This document shows positions 24,155 through 34,070 of a stretch of 64,000 bases of DNA, piece after piece (the first letter of the stretch is position 1; the number at the start of each line of letters is the position of its first letter). The stretch comes from Rhodocyclaceae bacterium. Its GTDB lineage: Bacteria; Pseudomonadota; Gammaproteobacteria; Burkholderiales; Rhodocyclaceae. The notes under the pieces were generated by a model. That model ran no database searches. It saw only the letters and a program-made list of their open reading frames with translations, and had not been told where the DNA came from. Location: NCBI GenBank assembly GCA_023383815.1, contig JAHDYG010000017.1, positions 1 to 64,000 on the forward strand, in the 5' to 3' direction. A program made the position numbers and the translations under genes.

Positions 24155-25976
24155 GGTGAGCGTTCTCCGTAGGCGTCGTCGCTTGCGAAGGCGAGGCCAG
24201 GATCGCAGCGAGTTCCCGATGGTCCAGGTGCAGTTCGCGTTCGATCTCGTGTCGCACCGATTCGAACGGAAGGCATACGGTGCGGGCCATCGCGAGCAGA
24301 TTCCCGGCGATGTCGTGCGTATAGGCGCTGTCGTTCATCAGCGAGGTTGCGGCTTCCACGCCAATGCGCTTGTCCCGGATGAGGTGGTCGAGCGTGCCGT
24401 TGGCGACGATGTCGTGCTCGGCCATGCCGGCCCGCAGTACGTCGATCGTGAGTGTCGGGTTGGCGTCCGGATCGGTTGCGAGCCGGTTCAGCTCGTGCAG
24501 GAGGAGGGCAAGGTGCTGGCGGATGGCGACGTACTCCTTGCGCAGGTAGGGGTTGGGTGAAGTGAGAAAGCGCACCAGGTTCTTCTGCAGGTGCTTGATG
24601 TCCTTGAGCGCTTCGAGCAGATGCTGGCTCGCGGCGCGCAGGATGAAGGCGTGGCGCGTTTGTGCGCCGGTCGTGGGAATGCGCGCGAGAAAATCGAGGA
24701 TGGTGCCGTGCAGCGGCTTGACCCGGCGCTGGTAGTAGTCGTCGACGTCGATCTCGCGTACGCGCTCGGGTGCGCTCGCGAGCAGTTCGAGCGACTCGCC
24801 CCTGCGCAGGCGGGCGGGGTCGACATGCAGCACGAGCGCCATGATGTCGAAGACGTTGGTGAAGAGGTGCAGCAACTCCTTGCGTACCGCTTCGAGTGCG
24901 GCGTCGGGCATCTCCAGCATCGAGTCGTTGAGGTAGTGCGGTGCGACGACCTTGCGCGGACGCGCGCGCAGGACGGCTTCGAGCAGCACCACCAGACGGC
25001 CGACGAAGGGCAGCATCAGGAAGATGCCGGCGAGGTTGAAGAGCGAATGAAAGAGCGCGAGCTTGAGCGTGTGATCGTCGGCGCGGATCCCGATCCAGGC
25101 GCTGGTGGTCTCGACTGCCGCTTCGAACGGGCCGATGAAGACGAGCGCGACGACGCCGGTCGTGACGTTGAACAGCAGATGCGCGGCGGCCAGCCTGCGG
25201 CCTTCGATGTTCGCGCCGATCGCGCCGATCAGGGCCGTGATCGTGGTACCGACATTGGCGCCGATCGCCAGCGCCAGCGCGTTCTCGTAGGTGATCTGCT
25301 GGGCCGCGAGCGCCGTGATGATGAGCACCATCGTCGCGTGGCTCGACTGCATGACGACGGTCGCGAACATCCCGATCAGCGTGAACAGCAACAGGCCGGC
25401 GAGACCGGGCACCGCATAGGCAGCCAGGTCGATCGTCTCGCGAAAGGACTCGAAGCCGGTCTTCATGAAGTGGATGCCGAGGAACAGGAAGCCCAGGCCC
25501 GCGAGCACGTAGCCGCAACCCTTGATCGCCTTCGACTTGTTGAAGACGAGAATCACGCCGAAGGTCAGCATCGGCATCGCATAGGCCGCGATGTCGACCT
25601 TGAGGCCGAAGCCGGCGACGAGCCAGGCACCGGTGGTCGAGCCGAGATTCGCGCCAAAGATGATGCCGACGCCCTGCGCAAGGCCGAGCAGGCCGGCGCT
25701 CAGAAAGGAGATCGTGATCACCGACACGAGCGAGCTCGACTGCATGAGGGTTGTCGACACGATGCCGAACACGAAGCTCTTCCAGAGACGGTCGGTCGTG
25801 CGTTGCAGCAGGCGTTCCAGGGTGCCGCCGGTGAAGGCCTTGAACCCGGCCTCCAGCGAGGTCATGCCAAAAAGGAAGATCGCCACCCCGGCGGTGATCT
25901 CCTTGAATTCGGGGCTGTGCCAGAAGACATAGCCGAGCGCGACGAACAGGGCGACGAGGGGGAGATGGCGGCGCAT
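24132..25976 (-). CDS. Na/Pi cotransporter family protein with PhoU-like C-terminus
   Basis: A 614-residue member of the PNaS family. Two inverted halves contain the duplicated QSSS-type motifs (TTLMQSSSLVSVITISFLSAG and VVMQSSHATMVLIITALA), with GANLGSTTGAWLVAG and GANVGTTITALIGAI forming the ion and phosphate site. Residues from about 360 on are cytosolic and helical, like PhoU. It probably imports phosphate with sodium or exports it under stress. ATG 25976 is preferred because the first membrane helix begins at once; an upstream GTG at 26021 would add 15 residues. Confidence 0.87.
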   Translation of the reverse strand: MRRHLPLVALFVALGYVFWHSPEFKEITAGVAIFLFGMTSLEAGFKAFTGGTLERLLQRTTDRLWKSFVFGIVSTTLMQSSSLVSVITISFLSAGLLGLAQGVGIIFGANLGSTTGAWLVAGFGLKVDIAAYAMPMLTFGVILVFNKSKAIKGCGYVLAGLGFLFLGIHFMKTGFESFRETIDLAAYAVPGLAGLLLFTLIGMFATVVMQSSHATMVLIITALAAQQITYENALALAIGANVGTTITALIGAIGANIEGRRLAAAHLLFNVTTGVVALVFIGPFEAAVETTSAWIGIRADDHTLKLALFHSLFNLAGIFLMLPFVGRLVVLLEAVLRARPRKVVAPHYLNDSMLEMPDAALEAVRKELLHLFTNVFDIMALVLHVDPARLRRGESLELLASAPERVREIDVDDYYQRRVKPLHGTILDFLARIPTTGAQTRHAFILRAASQHLLEALKDIKHLQKNLVRFLTSPNPYLRKEYVAIRQHLALLLHELNRLATDPDANPTLTIDVLRAGMAEHDIVANGTLDHLIRDKRIGVEAATSLMNDSAYTHDIAGNLLAMARTVCLPFESVRHEIERELHLDHRELAAILASPSQATTPTENAHHETRQAD

Positions 25977-26078
25977 GCGCGGCGGATTGCCCGCTCCGGG
26001 CGTGATCGAGGTGAACGACACTGTAACGGATCCGCCCGCTTGCGATACAGTTCAACGATTGTCCAAGAGGAGAAGATG

Positions 26079-26660
26079 ATGACCGATCGCCCGATCAGCC
26101 GTTTCAAGGTGCCGCAACTTGCCGAGCTGCCCGAGGACCTGCGCGAGAAGATCCTGTCCGTGCAGGAGAAGGCGGGCTTCGTGCCCAACGTGTTTCTTGC
26201 GCTGGCTCACCGTCCAGACGAGTTTCGCGCGTTCTTCGCGTATCACGACGCGCTGATGGAAAAGAACGAGGGGCTGACCAAGGCCGAGCGCGAGATGATC
26301 GTGGTTGCGACCTCGGGCGCCAATGACTGCCAGTACTGCGTCGTTGCCCACGGCGCGATCCTGCGCGTGCGGGCGAAGAATCCGCGCGTGGCCGATCAGG
26401 TCGCCGTCAACTACCGCAAGGCGGAGATCACGCCGCGCCAGCGCGCGATGCTCGACTACGCGATGAAGGTCGCGCTGCGCTCGGGCGAGGTCGAGGACGC
26501 CGACTTCGAAGCCCTGCGCGCGCACGGCTTCAGTGACGACGACATCTGGGACATCGGCGCGATCGCCGCCTTCTTCGGCATGAGCAACCGCCTCGCGAAC
26601 TTCAGCAGCATGCGCCCGAACGACGAGTTCTACCTGATGGGGCGCCTGCCCAAGGCCTGA
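26079..26660 (+). CDS. Peroxidase-related AhpD-like (carboxymuconolactone decarboxylase family) protein
   Basis: A 193-residue AhpD-like fold protein of the uncharacterised peroxidase-related group. The redox motif is [11 protein letters not shown], a CxxC followed by the conserved His, within the helix bundle. It probably reduces peroxides or disulfides using the CxxC pair. A GAGGAG ribosome site favours the second of two adjacent ATG codons (26079). It is divergent from the Na/Pi cotransporter, and its last 31 bases overlap the 3' end of ruvC on the other strand. Confidence 0.85.
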   Translation: MTDRPISRFKVPQLAELPEDLREKILSVQEKAGFVPNVFLALAHRPDEFRAFFAYHDALMEKNEGLTKAEREMIVVATSGANDCQYCVVAHGAILRVRAKNPRVADQVAVNYRKAEITPRQRAMLDYAMKVALRSGEVEDADFEALRAHGFSDDDIWDIGAIAAFFGMSNRLANFSSMRPNDEFYLMGRLPKA

Positions 26661-27223
26661 AGGCTTGCGGATTCGGGCAGCTCCAGCAGCCGCCCGCCGC
26701 GCCGGCGGGTGCCGGCGAGCTTGCCGAGCAGGCCCTGGCTTGCATGCGCGTGACAGATCGCGCATGCGAGTGCATCGGCCGCGTCGGGGCTGGGCGTGCC
26801 CTCCAGTTCGAGCAGTCGCAGGATCATGTGCTGGACCTGGGTCTTGTTCGCCTTGCCGTGCCCGACCACGGCCTGCTTGATCTGCAGCGCGGTATATTCG
26901 GCGACCGGCAGATCGCAGGCGACGGCGCCGCAGATCACCGCGCCGCGCGCCTGGCCGAGCAGCAGCGTGGATTGCGGATTGACGTTGACGAACACCTTCT
27001 CGACCGCGACCTGGTCCGGGCCATAGGTTTCGATGATCGAGCGTACCCCGTCGAGCAGGGTCTTGAGACGTTGCGGAAGTTCGACCCCCGAGCTTCGGAT
27101 GCAGCCGCTCGCAACGTAGCGGATCTGACTGCCGAGGCTGTCGACGAGGCCGAATCCGGTCATGCGCAATCCCGGATCGAGGCCGAGGATGCGGGTGGCG
27201 ACGGTGCCCGATGCGCTCTTCAT
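26630..27223 (-). CDS. ruvC: Crossover junction endodeoxyribonuclease RuvC
   Basis: A 197-residue Holliday-junction resolvase. The four acidic active-site positions are recognisable: [14 protein letters not shown] (first Asp), [11 protein letters not shown] (Glu), and the pair in [19 protein letters not shown]. It cuts junctions migrated by RuvAB, but ruvA and ruvB are not next to it here; the convergent AhpD-like gene takes their place. It is somewhat longer than the E. coli protein because of a basic C-terminal tail that overlaps that gene. ATG 27223. Confidence 0.93.
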   Translation of the reverse strand: MKSASGTVATRILGLDPGLRMTGFGLVDSLGSQIRYVASGCIRSSGVELPQRLKTLLDGVRSIIETYGPDQVAVEKVFVNVNPQSTLLLGQARGAVICGAVACDLPVAEYTALQIKQAVVGHGKANKTQVQHMILRLLELEGTPSPDAADALACAICHAHASQGLLGKLAGTRRRGGRLLELPESASLQALGRRPIR

Positions 27224-27239
27224 GTGCTGCGCTGTCCCG

Positions 27240-28121
27240 CTAGCGCTTGCGCGCGAGCCACACGCCGGCGACCGCAACCGCCATGCCGGTGACGGCCAGC
27301 GCAGTCAGCGTCTCGCCGAACAGCGCCCAGGCCATCAAGGCCGTGGTGGGTGGCGTGAGGTAGAAGAGGCTCGCGACATTGACGGCGCTGCCGCTGCGGA
27401 TCAGCAGATTGAGCAGGCTGATCGCGCCGAGCGACAGCACGATCACGAGCCAGCCGAGCGCGAACAGGAATTCTCCGCTCCAGGTGACCTGGCGCGTTTC
27501 CAGGCCCCAGGCCAGCAAGGCGGTGAGGGCGAGCGTCGGGACGAACTGCACGACCGAACCGGTACGCAGATCGAAGGTCGGGCAGAAGCGCTTCTGGTAC
27601 AGGGTGCCAAGCGTGATCGCAAACAGCGCGACCGTCACCGGCACGAGCATCATGCCGAAATCGGACATCGTCGCAGCGCCCGTTCCTGCCTTGTTGCTGA
27701 CGACCAGCGCAACGCCGATGAAGCCGAGTGCGAGCCCGATCCACTGTCGTGCGGTGACGCGCTCGCCGAGCAGCCAGCCGGCGCCGAGCGCGGTCAGCAA
27801 GGGCTGCATGCCGACGATCAGCGCTGCGATGCCGGCCGGCAGGCCGTGGTGGATGGCGACGAACACGCCGCCGAGATAGAAGCCGTGTACCAGCAGCCCG
27901 GTCACCCCGATGTGCAGGATCTGGCGCGGCTCGCGCGGCCACGGTGCGCGCATCGCGAGCGCGAGCGCCGTCATCAGCGTGATCACCAGCACGTAGCGGA
28001 TCGACAGGAAGGTCAGCGGTTCAGCGTAGGGCAGGCCGAACTTCGCACCGATGAAGCCCGTGCTCCACAGGAGCACGAACAGGAAGGGCATGACCGGCAC
28101 GAAGCGGGGGGGCAGGGGCAT
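27240..28121 (-). CDS. EamA/DMT-family transporter
   Basis: A 293-residue inner-membrane protein with ten predicted helices in two repeated EamA halves. Start of the first half: [24 protein letters not shown]; start of the second around [21 protein letters not shown]. The drug/metabolite transporter superfamily exports amino acids and other metabolites; the substrate is unknown. It lies between yebC and ruvC on the same strand, separating a pair that is usually adjacent. Confidence 0.88.
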   Translation of the reverse strand: MPLPPRFVPVMPFLFVLLWSTGFIGAKFGLPYAEPLTFLSIRYVLVITLMTALALAMRAPWPREPRQILHIGVTGLLVHGFYLGGVFVAIHHGLPAGIAALIVGMQPLLTALGAGWLLGERVTARQWIGLALGFIGVALVVSNKAGTGAATMSDFGMMLVPVTVALFAITLGTLYQKRFCPTFDLRTGSVVQFVPTLALTALLAWGLETRQVTWSGEFLFALGWLVIVLSLGAISLLNLLIRSGSAVNVASLFYLTPPTTALMAWALFGETLTALAVTGMAVAVAGVWLARKR

Positions 28122-28165
28122 GGGAAGCGATGCGCAAGGGCCGCAGGACGCGGACCCAGGTGCGC

Positions 28166-28891
28166 TCAGTCCTCGAACACCGCGGAGGTATAGACCTCCT
28201 GCACGTCGTCGAGACTTTCGAGGGCGTCGATGAGCTTTTGCATGCGCAGCGCTTCGTCGCCGTCGAGTTCGGTCTCGTTCAGCGGCTTCATCGTCACCTC
28301 GCCGAACTCCGGCTTGAACCCGGCCGCCGCGAGGGCATCCTTGACCGCACCGAACTCATACGGGGCGGTGATCACTTCGAGCGAGCCATCGTCGTTGGCG
28401 ACGACGTCTTCGGCGCCGGCTTCGAGAGCCGCTTCCATCAGCGCGTCCTCGTTCGTGCCGGGCGCGAACAGCAACTGGCCGCAGTGGCGGAACTGGAACG
28501 CGACGCAGCCGTCCGTGCCCATGTTGCCGCCGTACTTCGAGAACGCGTGGCGCACATCGGCGACGGTGCGCGTCTTGTTGTCGGTGAGGCAGTCGACCAT
28601 GACCGCCGCGCCGCCGATGCCGTAGCCTTCGTAGCGGGCCTCCTCATAGTTCACGCCTTCGAGCTCGCCGGTGCCACGCTTGATCGCACGGTCGATGTTC
28701 TCGGCCGGCATGTTCTCGCCCTTGGCCTTGTCCACCGCGAGGCGCAGTCGCGGGTTGAAGTTCGGATCGCCGCCGCCCATGCGCGCGGCGACGGTGATCT
28801 CCTTGATCAGCCGGGTGAAGATCTTGCCCCGTTTCGCATCCTGACGGCCCTTGCGGTGCTGGATGTTGGCCCATTTGGAATGACCCGCCAT
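28166..28891 (-). CDS. yebC: YebC/PmpR-family regulatory protein
   Basis: A 241-residue member of a widely conserved family (YebC/TACO1) that acts as a translation or transcription regulator. The N-terminus [20 protein letters not shown] and the segments [17 protein letters not shown] and [19 protein letters not shown] are diagnostic. Cytosolic. Family length is normal. Within-operon order with ruvC is usual in gammaproteobacteria and many betaproteobacteria. Confidence 0.95.
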   Translation of the reverse strand: MAGHSKWANIQHRKGRQDAKRGKIFTRLIKEITVAARMGGGDPNFNPRLRLAVDKAKGENMPAENIDRAIKRGTGELEGVNYEEARYEGYGIGGAAVMVDCLTDNKTRTVADVRHAFSKYGGNMGTDGCVAFQFRHCGQLLFAPGTNEDALMEAALEAGAEDVVANDDGSLEVITAPYEFGAVKDALAAAGFKPEFGEVTMKPLNETELDGDEALRMQKLIDALESLDDVQEVYTSAVFED

Positions 28892-29015
28892 ATACCCCTC
28901 GATACTGCCTGCAATGGATTGAATGATGCGGCATTATACAGGGCGTGCAGGGCGGGCCGGGTGCGGCGACTGCCGCCTCGATCCGCCTCTTTCCCCTCCA
29001 GCCGAGGACGCAGCC

Positions 29016-30551
29016 ATGGCCGATCCCTTGCAGATTGCGCGCACTTCCGAGCACGTGCTTGAACTCCTGCCCCGCATGGCGAATCGTCATGGCCTGATCA
29101 CCGGTGCGACCGGCACCGGCAAGACGGTGACCTTGCAGAAGGTGGCCGAGTCGTTCTCGGATATCGGCGTGCCGGTGTTCGTGGCCGACGTCAAGGGCGA
29201 CCTGTCCGGGGTCGGGGCGGCCGGCGTGGCCTCGGAGAAGCTTCTGCAGCGGCTTGCTGCGCTCGGGATCGAGGATTTTCAACCGCGTGCGGCGCCGGTG
29301 GTGTTCTGGGATGTCTTTGGCGAAAACGGGCACCCGGTCCGTGCGACGGTCTCCGACATGGGGCCCCTGCTGCTTGCGCGCCTGCTGAACCTCAACGAGA
29401 CACAAGGCGGCGTGCTGCAACTGGTGTTCAAGATCGCCGATGACAACGGCCTGCTGCTGCTCGACCTCAAGGATCTGCGGGCGATGGTGCAGCATGTCGG
29501 CGACAACGCCCGCGATTTCAAGACGGCCTACGGCAACGTTTCGGCCGCCTCGATCGGGGCGATCCAGCGCGGTCTGCTGACGCTCGAGCAGCAGGGTGGC
29601 GAGCGTTTCTTCGGTGAGCCGATGCTCGATCTCTCGGATCTGATCCAGACCGCGGGAGACGGGCGCGGGGTCGTGAACGTGCTGGCGGCGGACAAGCTCT
29701 ATCAGTCGCCGCAGCTCTATGCGACCTTCCTGCTGTGGATGCTCGCGGAGCTGTTCGAGCAGCTGCCCGAGGTGGGTGATCCCGACAAGCCGAAGCTGGT
29801 GTTCTTCTTCGATGAAGCGCATCTGCTCTTCAAGGATGCGCCGAAGGCGCTCGTCGACAAGATCGAGCAGGTGGTGCGCCTGATCCGCTCGAAGGGAGTC
29901 GGGGTGTATTTCGTCACGCAGAGCCCGCTCGACATCCCGGATGCGGTGCTGGGCCAGCTCGGCAACCGTATCCAGCATGCGTTGCGCGCCTTTACGCCGC
30001 GCGACCAGAAGGCGGTGCGCAGCGCGGCCGAGACGATGCGCGCCAATCCGGGCTTCGATGCGGCCCAGGCGATCACCGAGCTGGGGGTCGGTGAGGCGCT
30101 GGTGTCGTTTCTCGATGCGAAGGGTCGCCCCGAGATCGTCGAGCGTGCCTTCGTGGTCGCGCCCTCGTCGCGGATGGGGCCGATGACTCCCGACGAACGC
30201 GTTGCGGCCATCCGCGGCTCGGTCCTGTATGGCCATTACGAACGCGAGGTCGACCGCGAGTCGGCGTACGAGATGCTGCGGGCGCAGGCCGATGCCTCAG
30301 CCCCGCGAGGTGCGGGAGGACGTTCCGCGGGTGCTCCGGCCGGTGCGGGCAACGAGGGGGCGGGCGGCCGGACGGGCGGTGGGCTCTCGGACTTCCTGTT
30401 TGGCTCCACGGGGCCGCGCGGTGGTCAGCGCGACGGACTGGTTCAGGTGGCGGCGAAGACCGTTACCCGTACGATTGGCAGCAGCATCGGACGCCAGATC
30501 GCGCGCGGCATCCTTGGCTCCTTGCTCGGAGGGCTGGGCAAGCGTCGCTGA
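29016..30551 (+). CDS. HerA-like helicase/ATPase, DUF853 family
   Basis: A 511-residue FtsK/HerA-superfamily ATPase. Walker A is [13 protein letters not shown] (about residue 27), the Walker B segment is [12 protein letters not shown], and [28 protein letters not shown] holds the sensor and arginine elements. The C-terminus is Gly/Ala-rich and then basic ([24 protein letters not shown]). Members are widespread; DNA translocation or an envelope role has been suggested but not settled. ATG 29016; divergent from yebC. Confidence 0.88.
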   Translation: MADPLQIARTSEHVLELLPRMANRHGLITGATGTGKTVTLQKVAESFSDIGVPVFVADVKGDLSGVGAAGVASEKLLQRLAALGIEDFQPRAAPVVFWDVFGENGHPVRATVSDMGPLLLARLLNLNETQGGVLQLVFKIADDNGLLLLDLKDLRAMVQHVGDNARDFKTAYGNVSAASIGAIQRGLLTLEQQGGERFFGEPMLDLSDLIQTAGDGRGVVNVLAADKLYQSPQLYATFLLWMLAELFEQLPEVGDPDKPKLVFFFDEAHLLFKDAPKALVDKIEQVVRLIRSKGVGVYFVTQSPLDIPDAVLGQLGNRIQHALRAFTPRDQKAVRSAAETMRANPGFDAAQAITELGVGEALVSFLDAKGRPEIVERAFVVAPSSRMGPMTPDERVAAIRGSVLYGHYEREVDRESAYEMLRAQADASAPRGAGGRSAGAPAGAGNEGAGGRTGGGLSDFLFGSTGPRGGQRDGLVQVAAKTVTRTIGSSIGRQIARGILGSLLGGLGKRR

Positions 30552-30570
30552 GGTGAGCCGGTCGGGCGGC

Positions 30571-32757
30571 TCAGGCGTTCAGTTGACGAAGGATCGCCTG
30601 GGTCGCGCGCTCGGTGGCCGAGCGGTCGTTGCCGGTCCGGACCCTGCCGGCATGCTCGAGGCTTGCCAGGCAGTGCGCGGTTGCCGCGAGCAGCGCACCC
30701 GAATCCGGGTCGCCGATCAGCGCAACCCGGGCCGCGGGTCCGATCCATGTGATGCACCCGCAGTGAATGCTCTTGTCGGGTAGCGAGATCTCGATCCAGG
30801 TGCCGATGTTCATCCAGTCGGGCGCTTGCGCGCGCCCGACCGTGTAGCCGACGTGGTGAAGCATCCTCAGGCGCGGGATTTCACGCGCCTTCGAGAGGGT
30901 CATCGGCGAAGTCACGGCGCCGTCGTAGGGCAGGGGATCAGGAGCGTGCCCGGCGAGCAGCGAGGCGTGCAGTGCAATACTGTCGGCCAGTGCGGCCTTC
31001 TGGGCTTCGGCGCCAAGTCCGATGCTGGTCAGGCGGATCCCGATGCGGTTGAGCAAGGCTGCGAGCTGTGCGGCGACCGATGGCGGCATTCTTCCACTGG
31101 CGTCGGTGCTTCCGGTCAGCAGGAACTGGTGTGCGATCTCGAGCTGATTGCGCCAGTCGGGGTGCTTGTCGCCCAGGCGGTACAGGGTACGCACCAGCAC
31201 CTGGAGCCAGTGTGTGGTGAGAAAGCGCTGGATTGCTGCGGGGGTCTTCTCGTCGATCATCGCCTGCAGTGCGCGGACTGCGAGGATGCGCGCGGATTCG
31301 CGCTGCTCGGCGCGTGCGGCGAGGTCGAAGGCCGGCTGCGAGCTGGTGAACGCGGCGTTTCGCCGCATTTCGGCGAGCCCATGCAAGGTGGTCGCGGCTT
31401 CCTTGAGGTGGCCGGTCTGCAGCCCGCTGCGCAGGCACAGTCCGAGCATGATGCCTTCGATCTGGCGATAGCCAGCCAGCGCCGCGCAGTCGGACGGCAG
31501 CGTGCAGGCCGCGGCAGCCAGGTTGTCGAGGAAGGCCAGCAGCGGCAGGTCGGGGTCGACCGCAAGCCGTGCATCGTCGAGCACGAGGCGCAGCAAGGGG
31601 ATCTTCAGCCGCGGCAGCAGCTTGCGAATCGGTTGGGGCCACTCCGGACGGTCGGCCAGATGGTCGAGAAGCTGCTCCAGAACTTCCAGGGCGGATGCCG
31701 TGCGGGCGTCGAGCAGATGACCGAGCGGACTGCTGGCGATCGCCGGAACTGCAATGTCTCCGGTCTGCTGCAAGCTGGTCAGCCAGGTGCGGACCTGCTC
31801 GATGATGGCGGCGCCAAGCCGGGGATCGAGGCCGGGGGCGCCAGCTGCCGCGATCGCGCGCCGCTGCACCAGTCGATCCCGAAGGCGCGCCTGGAGACTG
31901 TCCGGTTCATCGGACAGGGCAGGCAGGGCCGTCTCGGCGGGAGCCGGCCCCTTGGCACTGGCGGATTCGTCCCCGTGCAGGGTGGGCCAGCCCGCCGGTG
32001 CGGCGGCCGGCGCCGGTGTGCCCGGGGCCTCCTGTGGGAGACGCCCGGGTTGCGGCCGTTGCGGTTGCGGCCGATCCTCCGGCAGCGTCGGTACGATCGA
32101 AGGGGGCGCCATTGCCGGCGTTGGTGCCGGCAATGGCCGGGAAGCCGGGGGTGCGCCAGACGGCGGATCTGTCGCGGGACCAGTCGCCGTCCACGGTACG
32201 TAGCCCGGGCGTGCCCGAATTCCTGCCTTGTCGAGCTTGTCGTCGAGCTTGCCGTAGAAGCTGCCCAGTTCCCGCGTAAGCGAGTCCTCCCAGTTTTTCA
32301 GCAGGTCGATGCGCTGATCCGGGTCGAGTCCAGCGTTCTCCACCAGGCCGCGCAGCGCGCGGCAGACCGCCTCGGGGCCGACGGGTAGCTGCTCGGCGAC
32401 CGCATCGGTCTGCTCCAGAAGAACGACGAAGCGCTGGCTCAGGCGCGCCAGATTGGGGCCTGCATGCTCCCGTAGCCGCTTTGCGAGCCCGGTGAGCTCG
32501 ATCGTCAGGGAGAGGTCGTGCTCGCTGATCAGGCTGATCCGCGAGGCGGTGAGCCCGTGTGCCTGCTCGAACCCGCGTTTGCCGCGCAGCCGCGCCAGTT
32601 CGTCGAAGCATTCTGCGGCGGCATGCGTCATTGCGGCGCGACTGTCGGCCAGCCGGATGCCCCGGGTGAGCGCAAACGCGTCGAGCATCGCCAGGAATGC
32701 ACTGCGGCATTCGGCGATCAGCTGCTGACGCAGGTTGGGTGCGCCGGTTGCCGACAT
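30571..32757 (-). CDS. DUF1631 family protein
   Basis: A 728-residue, largely helical cytosolic protein of the DUF1631 type (RQQLIAECRSAFLAMLDAF at the start; VRTLYRLGDKHPDWRNQLEIAHQFLLTGS in the middle). Residues about 190-270 are a long Pro/Ala-rich linker. The last 110 residues (IGTWIEISLPDKSIHCGCITWIGP) look like a small beta-barrel that could be PilZ-like, which would suit the c-di-GMP-rich setting, but the RxxxR motif of PilZ is not evident. Function is unknown. Confidence 0.75.
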   Translation of the reverse strand: MSATGAPNLRQQLIAECRSAFLAMLDAFALTRGIRLADSRAAMTHAAAECFDELARLRGKRGFEQAHGLTASRISLISEHDLSLTIELTGLAKRLREHAGPNLARLSQRFVVLLEQTDAVAEQLPVGPEAVCRALRGLVENAGLDPDQRIDLLKNWEDSLTRELGSFYGKLDDKLDKAGIRARPGYVPWTATGPATDPPSGAPPASRPLPAPTPAMAPPSIVPTLPEDRPQPQRPQPGRLPQEAPGTPAPAAAPAGWPTLHGDESASAKGPAPAETALPALSDEPDSLQARLRDRLVQRRAIAAAGAPGLDPRLGAAIIEQVRTWLTSLQQTGDIAVPAIASSPLGHLLDARTASALEVLEQLLDHLADRPEWPQPIRKLLPRLKIPLLRLVLDDARLAVDPDLPLLAFLDNLAAAACTLPSDCAALAGYRQIEGIMLGLCLRSGLQTGHLKEAATTLHGLAEMRRNAAFTSSQPAFDLAARAEQRESARILAVRALQAMIDEKTPAAIQRFLTTHWLQVLVRTLYRLGDKHPDWRNQLEIAHQFLLTGSTDASGRMPPSVAAQLAALLNRIGIRLTSIGLGAEAQKAALADSIALHASLLAGHAPDPLPYDGAVTSPMTLSKAREIPRLRMLHHVGYTVGRAQAPDWMNIGTWIEISLPDKSIHCGCITWIGPAARVALIGDPDSGALLAATAHCLASLEHAGRVRTGNDRSATERATQAILRQLNA

Positions 32758-32922
32758 GGTTGCTGCTTCCCCAGAATGGGCATCAATACGCGATTATGCA
32801 GGGAAAGCGCTGCGGCAAGATAGTTTCCGGCGGGCCGGGGATCTCGCCGCAGCGTGCTTCAGGCACTTCGCACGCACGTGCATGGTCCAATCCGGACCAA
32901 TGCGTTTCCGGGAGGGTTTCCC

Positions 32923-33219
32923 ATGAATCCGAAATCCGTCGCGGCGCTGATGGCCGACATCGAACTCGAAGATCCCCTCGATCTGGCCGGGCTGGCGATC
33001 GACGAGGCCGGCGCGCGCAGTCTGATGGCCGCACACTTCTGCGAGATCGACGAACGGTTGTCGGCACAAGGCCTGGACTCCGACGCTCGCCTTGAAATCA
33101 TGGCCGCGATTGCCGCCCACACGATGGTCGAGAACCTGGCGCTGCACTACGCGCGGTTGAAGCATGACACCGACCCGGGAGAGTTTCGTGCGTGGATGCG
33201 ACGATACGGAATGCACTGA
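32923..33219 (+). CDS. Hypothetical 98-residue protein
   Basis: A short acidic, helical protein (MNPKSVAALMADIELEDPLDLAGLAIDEA is its opening region) that I do not recognise. GGGAGGG sits eight bases upstream of the ATG. It is divergent from the DUF1631 gene and convergent with metF. No transmembrane segment and one Cys only. Codon use resembles the surrounding genes, so it is probably real. Confidence 0.6.
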   Translation: MNPKSVAALMADIELEDPLDLAGLAIDEAGARSLMAAHFCEIDERLSAQGLDSDARLEIMAAIAAHTMVENLALHYARLKHDTDPGEFRAWMRRYGMH

Positions 33220-33230
33220 GAGCCGGCGGT

Positions 33231-34070
33231 TCAGGACAGTCCGAGGCGCCTGCAGATCTCGATCGTCGGGCCGGACTGGTTCATGCTGTAAAAGTGCAGA
33301 CCCGGTGCGCCCGAACCCAGCAAACGTTCGCAAAGCTCCGTGACGACGTCCAGACCGAAGGCGCGGATCGACCCGGCATCGTCACCGAAGCTCTCGAACT
33401 TGCGTCGCATCCAGCGCGGGATTTCGGCTCCGCAGGCATCCGAGAAGCGCGCCAGACGCGAGAAACTCGTGATCGGCATGATGCCGGGCACGATCGGGAT
33501 GTCGAGGCCGAGTGCCCGGACCTCGTCCACGAAGTGCCGGTAGGCGTCGAAATTGTAGAAATATTGCGTGATCGCCGAATTCGCCCCAGCCTCTACCTTG
33601 CGTCGGAAGGCTGCCAGATCGTCGCTCGGGCTGCGGGCCTGGGGGTGCCATTCGGGGTAGGCTGCGACTTCGATCGCGAAGCGCTGACCCGTTTCGCCGC
33701 GGATGAATTCGACCAGCTCGTTGGCGTAGCGGAACTCGCCGGACGCGCCGACGCCCGAGGGCAGATCTCCGCGCAAGGCAACGATGCGCCGGATTCCGGC
33801 CTCGGTGTACTGCTGCAGGATCTCGCGAATGCTGTCGCGGGTGGCGCCGATGCACGACAGGTGCGGGGCAGCCTCGAACCCCTCGGCAGCAATCTCCTGC
33901 ACGGTGGCGAAGGTCCGCTCGCGCGTCGATCCTCCCGCTCCGTAGGTGACGGAGAAGAATGCGGGGCGAAGCGCGGCGAGCTGCTTTCTGGCTGCTCTCA
34001 GCTTGTCGGTGCCTTCGGGTGTCTGCGGGGGGAAGAACTCGATCGAGAGTTCAGTCTGTCGTGTGTTCAT
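33231..34070 (-). CDS. metF: 5,10-methylenetetrahydrofolate reductase
   Basis: A 279-residue FAD-dependent reductase that makes 5-methyltetrahydrofolate for methionine synthesis. Family landmarks are LSIEFFPPQTPEG, FFSVTYGAGGSTRERT, HLSCIGATRDSI, LRGDLPSG, ITQYFYNFDAYRHF and PGIMPITSF. Length is typical of MetF. It overlaps the tlyA 3' end by 20 bases and is third in the ahcY-tlyA-metF run, which places it in the methyl cycle and under the riboswitch upstream of ahcY if the transcript reads through. Confidence 0.95.
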   Translation of the reverse strand: MNTRQTELSIEFFPPQTPEGTDKLRAARKQLAALRPAFFSVTYGAGGSTRERTFATVQEIAAEGFEAAPHLSCIGATRDSIREILQQYTEAGIRRIVALRGDLPSGVGASGEFRYANELVEFIRGETGQRFAIEVAAYPEWHPQARSPSDDLAAFRRKVEAGANSAITQYFYNFDAYRHFVDEVRALGLDIPIVPGIMPITSFSRLARFSDACGAEIPRWMRRKFESFGDDAGSIRAFGLDVVTELCERLLGSGAPGLHFYSMNQSGPTIEICRRLGLS

